From Rhodocyclaceae bacterium (GTDB lineage: Bacteria; Pseudomonadota; Gammaproteobacteria; Burkholderiales; Rhodocyclaceae), in contig JAEUNN010000217.1 in assembly GCA_016791085.1 (NCBI GenBank), positions 1 to 10,360 of the forward strand: a DNA stretch of 10,360 nucleotides, read 5' to 3'. Under the pieces are notes generated by a model. That model searched no databases. It worked only from the letters and a program-made list of their open reading frames with translations, and had not been told where the DNA came from. Shown piece by piece: positions 5,290-10,360 of this stretch. Made by a program: the position numbers and the translations under genes. Numbering within the stretch: the stretch's first letter is position 1; every line of letters starts with the position of its first letter.

Positions 5290-6804
5290 ATGAACAAGCC
5301 CGATTACCTGGAACGCATATTGAACGCGCACGTCTACGACGTCGCCGTGGAAACCCCGTTGGAACTGGCGTCCAGCCTGTCGGCGCGCGTGCATAACCAC
5401 ATTTTGCTGAAGCGCGAAGACCTGCAGCCGGTGTTTTCATTCAAGCTGCGCGGCGCCTACAACAAGATCGTCAAACTGTCGGGACAGGCGCAAAAGCACG
5501 GCGTGATCGCCGCCAGCGCCGGCAATCACGCCCAGGGCGTGGCGCTGGCCGCGCAAAGGCTGGGCTGCCGCGCAGTCATCGTGATGCCTACCACCACGCC
5601 GCAAATCAAGATCGACGCCGTGGCGGCGCGCGGCGGCGAAGTGGTGCTGTCCGGCGAAACCTATGACGAAGCGTATGCGCACGCGCGCGAACTCGAAAAA
5701 GCCCAGCACCTGACTTTCGTGCACCCCTTCGACGATCCGGAAGTGATCGCCGGGCAGGGCACCATAGGCATGGAAATTTTGCGGCAACATCCCAAGCCGC
5801 TGCACGCCGTGTTCTGCTGCGTGGGCGGCGGCGGGCTGATTTCCGGCGTGGCCGCATTCATCAAGCGCGTGCGGCCCGACGTCAAAATCATAGGCGTCGA
5901 AGCCAGTGACGCCGACGCCATGACGCAAAGCCTGGCCGCCGGCAAGCGCGTGCGCCTGGATCAGGTCGGGCTGTTCGCGGACGGCGCGGCGGTAAAAATG
6001 GTCGGGGAAGAAACTTTCCGCTTGTGCCAGTCGTATGTGGACGAAATGGTGCTGGTGGGCAATGACGCCATCTGCGCGGCGATCAAGGATGTCTACGAGG
6101 ACACCCGCTCCATCCTGGAGCCGGCCGGCGCGCTGGCCGTGGCGGGCGCCAAGGCCTATATCGAAAAGCACCACCTGCGCGACAAGACGCTGGTCGCCGT
6201 GGCGAGCGGCGCGAACATGAATTTCGACCGCTTGCGTTTCGTCGCCGAGCGCGCCGAAGTCGGCGAAAAGCGCGAAGCCGTGCTGGCCGTGACGCTGCCG
6301 GAAAAGCCCGGCTCCTACAAAAAGTTCGTGTCACTGATCGGCAACCGCAACATTACCGAATTCAACTACCGCCACAAGAACAATTCCGAGGCCCACGTAT
6401 TTGTGGGCGTGCAGGTATCCAACCGCGCCGAATCGCTGCGCCTGATCGAAATGCTGCGGCGTCACGACTATCCGACCCTGGATTTGACCGACGACGAACT
6501 TGGCAAACTGCACGTGCGCCACATGGTGGGCGGGCACGCGCCGCAGGCCGAGCATGAAATCGTGTACCGCTTCGAATTCCCGGAACGGCCGGGCGCGCTC
6601 ATGAAATTCCTGAACAGCATGAGCCACAACTGGAACATATCCCTGTTCCACTACCGCAATCATGGCGCCGACACCGGGCGCGTGCTGGTGGGCATGCAGG
6701 TGCCGCCGCAGGACAAGGCGGCGTTCCAGACCTTTCTGGACGAATTGGGCTACCGCTACGTCGAAGAAACCCACAACCCGGCTTACAAATTGTTCCTGGG
6801 CTGA
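5290..6804 (+). CDS. ilvA: Threonine ammonia-lyase (threonine deaminase), biosynthetic long form
   Basis: 504 residues from the ATG at 5290, with GGGAG (5280-5284) 5 nt upstream; E. coli IlvA has 514. It converts L-threonine to 2-oxobutanoate and ammonia, the committed step of isoleucine synthesis, in the cytoplasm with PLP. The catalytic domain (about 1-325) shows the PLP lysine in SFKLRGAYNK (Lys52), SAGNHAQG (76-83), the phosphate-binding glycine loop GGGGLISG (179-186) and SGAN near 310. Two ACT-like regulatory domains follow, VLAVTLPEKPGSY from about 331 and YRFEFPERPGAL from about 426, as in isoleucine-inhibited, valine-activated IlvA and unlike the short catabolic TdcB. It is a single-gene unit as far as visible. 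Its last 22 bp overlap the 3' end of the convergent ceramidase-like gene. Confidence 0.97.
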   Translation: MNKPDYLERILNAHVYDVAVETPLELASSLSARVHNHILLKREDLQPVFSFKLRGAYNKIVKLSGQAQKHGVIAASAGNHAQGVALAAQRLGCRAVIVMPTTTPQIKIDAVAARGGEVVLSGETYDEAYAHARELEKAQHLTFVHPFDDPEVIAGQGTIGMEILRQHPKPLHAVFCCVGGGGLISGVAAFIKRVRPDVKIIGVEASDADAMTQSLAAGKRVRLDQVGLFADGAAVKMVGEETFRLCQSYVDEMVLVGNDAICAAIKDVYEDTRSILEPAGALAVAGAKAYIEKHHLRDKTLVAVASGANMNFDRLRFVAERAEVGEKREAVLAVTLPEKPGSYKKFVSLIGNRNITEFNYRHKNNSEAHVFVGVQVSNRAESLRLIEMLRRHDYPTLDLTDDELGKLHVRHMVGGHAPQAEHEIVYRFEFPERPGALMKFLNSMSHNWNISLFHYRNHGADTGRVLVGMQVPPQDKAAFQTFLDELGYRYVEETHNPAYKLFLG

Positions 6805-7442
6805 GCGTGGGCGGTGAGCGCGGTGGTGAGCAGGTAGAGCACCAGCGCGTTGGCGATATGCCAGCCGGCGTGCGTGCCGGCCGGCAGCCAGGCGCATACG
6901 GCGCGGTCTGCGCTGCGCAGCAGTAGCGACAGCGCGAACAGCGCGCAGGCCGCCGACAGCCGGCCCGCCGCCGCGCGCTGCTGCCGCCACGCCGCCACGC
7001 TCACCGCGGCGAGCACGAGCGCGGCCGGCGCATAGGCGATCGAACCGTTCCACCACTGCGCCGGCAGCGTGGCCGCGCAAATCCGGTCCACCAGCACGAA
7101 CAATGCCGTCGCGGCGCCGGCCCAGCCCTCGCGCCAGCCGAACACACGTACCAGCAGGCGCTGCAGAAACAGCAGTTGAAACAGCGCGATAAAACCCATG
7201 TCGGCAATTTCGGCCCAGCGCTCGGCAAAGGTGTGGAACGCAAAACTGCCCGCGGCGACCCCGGCTATCAGTACCACCAGCGCCTGCAGGTCCGGCGCGC
7301 GCCGGCCGCCGGCCTGCACATGGCGCCAGCATGCCCAGGCCGCCAGCAGGAAAGCCAGATTGCTCGCGGCATTGCAGGGCTCGCCCCAGAACGCCGTATC
7401 CTGGCGCTCGCAATAGCGGAACAGCGGTTCGCGCCAGTTCAC
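6783..7442 (-). CDS. Ceramidase-like (CREST family) integral membrane hydrolase
   Basis: 219 residues from a GTG at 7442 that overlaps the TGA of the upstream cyclo-ligase gene (GTGA), so translation is probably coupled. About seven hydrophobic segments. The metal-site pattern of alkaline ceramidase ACER3 (S77, H81, D92, H217, H221) is reproduced with the same spacing: Ser66 and His70 in GSFAFHTF, Asp81 in IADMGF, and His191/His195 in HAGWH. The N-terminal YCERQ (10-14) and EPCNAASN (21-28) match the DWCEEN and E-x-NTxSN region of the family; the calcium-site positions are only partly kept (Asp to Arg9, Trp to Tyr10, Asn to Gln14). The family hydrolyses amide bonds in lipids or acts in progestin/adiponectin receptors. 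The substrate here is unknown, since sphingolipids are uncommon in betaproteobacteria. A longer open frame up to 8069 is only an overlap with the cyclo-ligase gene. Confidence 0.85.
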   Translation of the reverse strand: MNWREPLFRYCERQDTAFWGEPCNAASNLAFLLAAWACWRHVQAGGRRAPDLQALVVLIAGVAAGSFAFHTFAERWAEIADMGFIALFQLLFLQRLLVRVFGWREGWAGAATALFVLVDRICAATLPAQWWNGSIAYAPAALVLAAVSVAAWRQQRAAAGRLSAACALFALSLLLRSADRAVCAWLPAGTHAGWHIANALVLYLLTTALTAHAQPRNNL

Positions 7443-8038
7443 CGCAAGGCGGGCCGGGCGCCGGCTTCGGTCACCAGCCAGTCGAGCGGAATGTCGTGCG
7501 GCGCCGACGCCAGTTGCGCCAGCCGCGCCAGTTCGAAGGCGATGCCCAGCGTTACCGGGCGCGGACTGAGTGCCGCCAGGGTGCGGTCGAAATAGCCGGC
7601 GCCGTAGCCGATCCGGTAGCCGTGGGCGTCGAAACCATTGCACGGCACGAGCAGCAGGTCCGGTTGCACCGGCGCGCCCTCGGTCGGATAAGGAATGCCA
7701 TGGCGATCCGGCGCGAGCGGGCAGCCCGGTGCATAGGCGCGGTACTCCAGCGGCGTTGCCGGAGCCAGCGCCAGAGGCAGCGCGGCACAGCGTCCAGCGT
7801 GCGCCGCCAGCCATGCGCCGATAATGCCGCGCGCATCGAATTCGGCCCGGTAGGGCCAATAAAATCCCACGCAGCGCGGCGCCAGAACATCCAGCAAAGG
7901 CAGCAAATGGCGCGCCAGGGCGGCCGACAATTCGGCATGGCGCGGCGGCGCCAGCGCTTCGCGCGCGGCGATGAGCCGGCGGCGCAAATCCTGGCGCGCG
8001 GTCAGGCCGGCGGGCGGGTCGGCGGCGGGGGATGCCAT
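7439..8038 (-). CDS. ygfA: 5-formyltetrahydrofolate cyclo-ligase (5,10-methenyltetrahydrofolate synthetase)
   Basis: 199 residues from the ATG at 8038; no good ribosome site is visible, and the start is chosen because the family's basic helix (QDLRRRLIAAREAL, 16-29) follows directly. It uses ATP to convert 5-formyl-THF to 5,10-methenyl-THF, returning an inhibitory storage folate to the one-carbon pool. Family marks are FYWPYRAEFD (59-68), the segment PDLLLVPCNGFD (126-137), and the nucleotide-binding signature RIGYGAGYFDR (142-152). Length is normal for the family. It is the first gene of a two-gene unit with the ceramidase-like gene (4-bp overlap) and is divergent from slt with 46 bp between. 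In E. coli this gene follows 6S RNA; the short gap here leaves no room for that RNA. Confidence 0.95.
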   Translation of the reverse strand: MASPAADPPAGLTARQDLRRRLIAAREALAPPRHAELSAALARHLLPLLDVLAPRCVGFYWPYRAEFDARGIIGAWLAAHAGRCAALPLALAPATPLEYRAYAPGCPLAPDRHGIPYPTEGAPVQPDLLLVPCNGFDAHGYRIGYGAGYFDRTLAALSPRPVTLGIAFELARLAQLASAPHDIPLDWLVTEAGARPALR

Positions 8039-8084
8039 GGGCTTGTGCTATGCTGGACGCGAGTGCCACGCAAGACTAACACGC
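8039..8084. promoter_or_regulatory. Short divergent promoter region between cyclo-ligase gene and slt
   Basis: Only 46 bp separate the two divergent start codons, so the promoters must overlap each other or extend into the coding regions. On the plus strand an extended -10-like element TG-C-TATGCT (8046-8054) sits about 30 nt before the slt ATG; the matching -35 region is not recognisable. Neither gene has a clear Shine-Dalgarno sequence. Confidence 0.3.
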
Positions 8085-9998
8085 ATGAAGTGCATCATCG
8101 GTAGTTTGCTCGCCTGCTGCGTCACCCTCACGCAGGCGGCCAGTGCAGTCCCGTCCGCCAATTCCGACCAGACTTTCCTCGCCGTGCGCGATGCATTCGC
8201 GGCCGGCGACAGAGCGCGTTTCCAGCGCCTGGCGGAGCGCTATGCCGACCCGGATTTGAGCGCCTACGTCGAATACTGGCGCCTGCGCATGAATCTGGAA
8301 GACACTTCCATCGACGCCGTCGAAACTTTCCTGGCTCTGAACGACGGCAGCCTGGTGGCCGAGCGCATGCGCGTCGACCTGCTCAAGCGCTACGGCCGGC
8401 GCGGCGAATGGGGACCGTTCGTCGAACAATATGCGCAACTCGGGCAGCCCGACCAGGAACTGCAGTGCTACAAACTGCAGGCCCGCATCGCCGCCGACGA
8501 CAAGACGGCTTTCAATGACGCCGCGCGCCTATGGCTTGATCTGGCCGACGTGCCGGTGGGTTGCCGCGCCGTGCTCGACGCGCTCATCACCGAAGGCCGT
8601 GTCCATGCCGACGACGTGTGGGCGCGCATGCGCCGCCTTGCCGAAACCAAGCGCTATGCCGGCGTGCGCGCTACCGCCACCTGGCTGCCGGAAAACCAGC
8701 AGCCCGACCCGAAACAACTGGACCTCGCGCTCGGCAAACCGGAGCGCTTCCTGAATGGCCTCAAACCCGCGTTTGCGGCCAGCCGGCGCGAGCGCGAATT
8801 GAGCATACTGGCGCTCGCCACCCTGGCGCGCAGCGACGTCGAAGACGCCACCGCCCGCTTCGAGCGCCTGTCCGATCGCTATTCGGCCGCCGAGCGCGCC
8901 TACCTGTATGCGCAATTCGGCTGGTATGGCGCGCAGGCGCACCTTACCAACGCCAGCAAGTGGTACAAGGCCGGCGGCTATCCGGAAATGAGCACCGAAC
9001 AGTGGCAGTGGCGTGCCCGCGCCGCCTTGCGCGCGCTCGACTGGCGCATGGTGCGCGACACCATAGAACACATGCCGGACGAACTGAAAACCAAGCCGGA
9101 CTGGACTTACTGGTACGGCCGCAGCCTGCAGGTACAGGGCAAGGCCGTCGAAGCCCAGGAAATATTCGAACGCCTGTGCGGGCTGGCGGACTTTTACGGC
9201 AACCTGGCCTGCGACGAACTGGCGCGACCGATCACCTTGCCGCCGCGCGCCGCGCAGCCTACCGCGAAAGAACTCGACGAGGTCGCCAACGATGTAGGCG
9301 TGGCGCGCGCGCTGGCGTTTTTTCGCGTCGATCTGCGTACCGAAGCCGTGCGCGAGTGGAACTGGGCCATGCGCGGGCGCAGCGACCGATTTTTGCTGGC
9401 CGCTGCCGAATACGCCCGGCGCAAGGAAATTTACGACCGCGCCATCAGCGCCGCCGACCGCACGCAGACCGAGCACGATTACAGCCTGCGCTTTCTGGCG
9501 CCATTTCGCGAGCGCGTGGAACCCAAGGCGCGCGAGCGCGGCCTCGACAACGCCTGGGTGTATGGGCTCATGCGCCAGGAAAGCCGCTTCATAGGCGTGG
9601 CGCGCTCGTCGGCCGGCGCGCAGGGCCTCATGCAGGTCATGCCGGCCACCGCCAAATATGTGGCCAAAAAGATCGGCATGGACTATCAGCCCGGCGCGAT
9701 TACCGATCTCGATACCAATGTCGTGCTGGGCACCAGCTATTTGCGCATGGTGCTGGATTCGCTCGACGACCAGCCGGTGCTGGCATCGGCCGCCTACAAC
9801 GCCGGGCCGGGCCGGGCGCGGCGCTGGCGCGACACGAAGCCGCTGGAAGGCGCGATTTACGCCGAAACCATACCGCTGTCCGAAACGCGCGACTACGTCA
9901 AAAAGGTCATGAGTAACGCCGTGTACTACTCGGTGCTGTTCGGCACCACCGCGCCCACGCTCAAAGAGCGCCTGGGCGTCGTCAATCCGGGCGAATGA
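8085..9998 (+). CDS. slt: Soluble lytic murein transglycosylase, Slt70 type
   Basis: 637 residues from the ATG at 8085, against 645 for E. coli Slt70; the in-frame ATG at 7971 would lie inside the divergent cyclo-ligase gene and hide the signal peptide. The enzyme cuts the MurNAc-GlcNAc bond of peptidoglycan to leave 1,6-anhydro-MurNAc, in the periplasm. An N-terminal signal (MKCIIGSLLACCVTL, likely cut after ASA at 21) is followed by the all-helical superhelix ring (about 28-450) and a linker domain. The C-terminal lysozyme-like SLT domain (about 483-620) shows the catalytic Glu499 in MRQESRF, the SAGAQGLMQVMPATA stretch (about 510-524), and AAYNAGPGR (569-577). LLAC at 8-11 loosely resembles a lipobox but the h-region would be very short. 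It appears to be monocistronic. Confidence 0.96.
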   Translation: MKCIIGSLLACCVTLTQAASAVPSANSDQTFLAVRDAFAAGDRARFQRLAERYADPDLSAYVEYWRLRMNLEDTSIDAVETFLALNDGSLVAERMRVDLLKRYGRRGEWGPFVEQYAQLGQPDQELQCYKLQARIAADDKTAFNDAARLWLDLADVPVGCRAVLDALITEGRVHADDVWARMRRLAETKRYAGVRATATWLPENQQPDPKQLDLALGKPERFLNGLKPAFAASRRERELSILALATLARSDVEDATARFERLSDRYSAAERAYLYAQFGWYGAQAHLTNASKWYKAGGYPEMSTEQWQWRARAALRALDWRMVRDTIEHMPDELKTKPDWTYWYGRSLQVQGKAVEAQEIFERLCGLADFYGNLACDELARPITLPPRAAQPTAKELDEVANDVGVARALAFFRVDLRTEAVREWNWAMRGRSDRFLLAAAEYARRKEIYDRAISAADRTQTEHDYSLRFLAPFRERVEPKARERGLDNAWVYGLMRQESRFIGVARSSAGAQGLMQVMPATAKYVAKKIGMDYQPGAITDLDTNVVLGTSYLRMVLDSLDDQPVLASAAYNAGPGRARRWRDTKPLEGAIYAETIPLSETRDYVKKVMSNAVYYSVLFGTTAPTLKERLGVVNPGE

Positions 9999-10016
9999 GG
10001 CGGCGCCCCGGCCGCC
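9999..10016 (+). terminator. Candidate hairpin between convergent slt and TPR-like genes
   Basis: GGCGGC (9999-10004) pairs with GCCGCC (10011-10016) across a 6-nt loop directly after the slt stop. The whole 55-bp gap is almost pure G and C and can fold in several ways; there is no T-run. A shared bidirectional terminator is possible but unproven. Confidence 0.3.
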
Positions 10017-10053
10017 GCGGCGCCTTGCCGCGCGCGCCCCGGGCGCAGCGCCA

Positions 10054-10360
10054 TCAGTCGGGTAACTGCATGGACTGCGGAGTGCCGGGCCGGTGGCTGC
10101 GCTCGTGCAACTGGCGTGCCAGCGCCGGATCCAGCGCCTGCAGCTTGCGGTAGGACAGCAGCGCTTGGTCGCGACGGCCGTCGCTCAGGCTCAGGGCCAC
10201 GTGCACGAACAGCGCCTGCGGCAGGTCGGGCTTCTGTTTGAGCCAAATTTCCGATTCCGTGCGCGCGCGGGCGCGCTGGCCGCTCAGTGCCAGGCTTTGC
10301 AGGTACAGCGCGCGGCCATCGACGGCCTCGGGCGCGCGCTTGACCGCCGCATCGAGCACC
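10054..10360 (-). CDS. C-terminal part of a helical TPR-like protein (5' end outside window)
   Basis: The frame is open to the last base, so the start lies beyond the window; the GTG at 10359 is not assumed to be the start. The roughly 101 visible residues fall into amphipathic helix pairs of about 34 residues, with TPR-like spacing: DGRALYLQSLALSGQRARAR, PQALFVHVALSLSDGRRDQAL, then LSYRKLQALDPALA. The tail ERSHRPGTPQSMQLPD is probably disordered. TPRs mediate protein contacts; there is not enough sequence to say in which system (candidates include cytochrome c maturation, polysaccharide export or pilus assembly). It converges on slt. Confidence 0.7.
   Translation of the reverse strand, partial: VLDAAVKRAPEAVDGRALYLQSLALSGQRARARTESEIWLKQKPDLPQALFVHVALSLSDGRRDQALLSYRKLQALDPALARQLHERSHRPGTPQSMQLPD

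Noticed and set aside
7443..8069. N-terminal extension that would make the ceramidase-like protein 428 residues
   Set aside because: The extension is an out-of-frame shadow of the cyclo-ligase gene (Arg/Pro/Ala-rich); the domain begins just after the GTG that overlaps the cyclo-ligase stop.
8109..8120. Lipobox-like LLAC near the Slt N-terminus
   Set aside because: The hydrophobic stretch before the Cys is too short for a lipoprotein signal; a standard signal peptide with cleavage after ASA fits better and Slt70 is normally soluble.
8561..9916. Second plus-strand frame of 451 codons inside slt
   Set aside because: Arg/Ala/Gly-rich shadow of the Slt frame, with no domain.

Overview
The window is GC-rich, densely coded and bacterial. 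Its gene content (long-form biosynthetic IlvA with two C-terminal ACT-like domains, a Slt70-type lytic transglycosylase divergent from 5-formyltetrahydrofolate cyclo-ligase, a YqaA-family membrane protein, CheW, and a large glycine-rich FecR-domain surface protein) fits a betaproteobacterium. Burkholderiales is my best guess. That placement is an inference from protein character, not from a marker gene. No rRNA, tRNA, CRISPR array, transposase or integrase gene is visible.

Layout. 1-1770 (+) is the 3' end of a large exported glycine-rich repeat protein that ends in a FecR-like domain. 1824-2567 (-), convergent with it, encodes a CI/LexA-type regulator (HTH plus S24 fold) whose catalytic serine is replaced by alanine. 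2568-2870 has no gene: it holds an AT-rich stretch with palindromic and repeated motifs upstream of the regulator and a strong GC hairpin behind the next gene. 2871-3794 (-) is an NAD-dependent nucleotide-sugar epimerase and 3843-4301 (-) a YqaA/DedA-like membrane protein, probably one transcription unit (yqaA first). 4455-5009 (+) is a stand-alone CheW-domain protein. 5010-5289 is non-coding, with two hairpins and a degenerate hexanucleotide repeat. 5290-6804 (+) is ilvA. A minus-strand pair with a 4-bp overlap follows: 7439-8038, 5-formyltetrahydrofolate cyclo-ligase, then 6783-7442, a ceramidase-like (CREST family) membrane protein whose 3' end overlaps the ilvA 3' end by 22 bp. 8085-9998 (+) is slt, divergent from the cyclo-ligase. 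10054-10360 (-) is the C-terminal part of a helical, TPR-like protein.

Most of the window is housekeeping: isoleucine synthesis (IlvA), folate repair (cyclo-ligase), peptidoglycan turnover (Slt) and sugar-nucleotide supply (epimerase). The left third looks more accessory: a surface protein, an orphan phage-type regulator and a locally AT-rich patch. I found no clear multi-gene undescribed system. The points most worth a second look are the regulator without its serine nucleophile, the CheW protein lacking the conserved arginine of the NLRG motif, and the CREST-family hydrolase translationally coupled to a folate gene in a lineage where sphingolipids are not expected.
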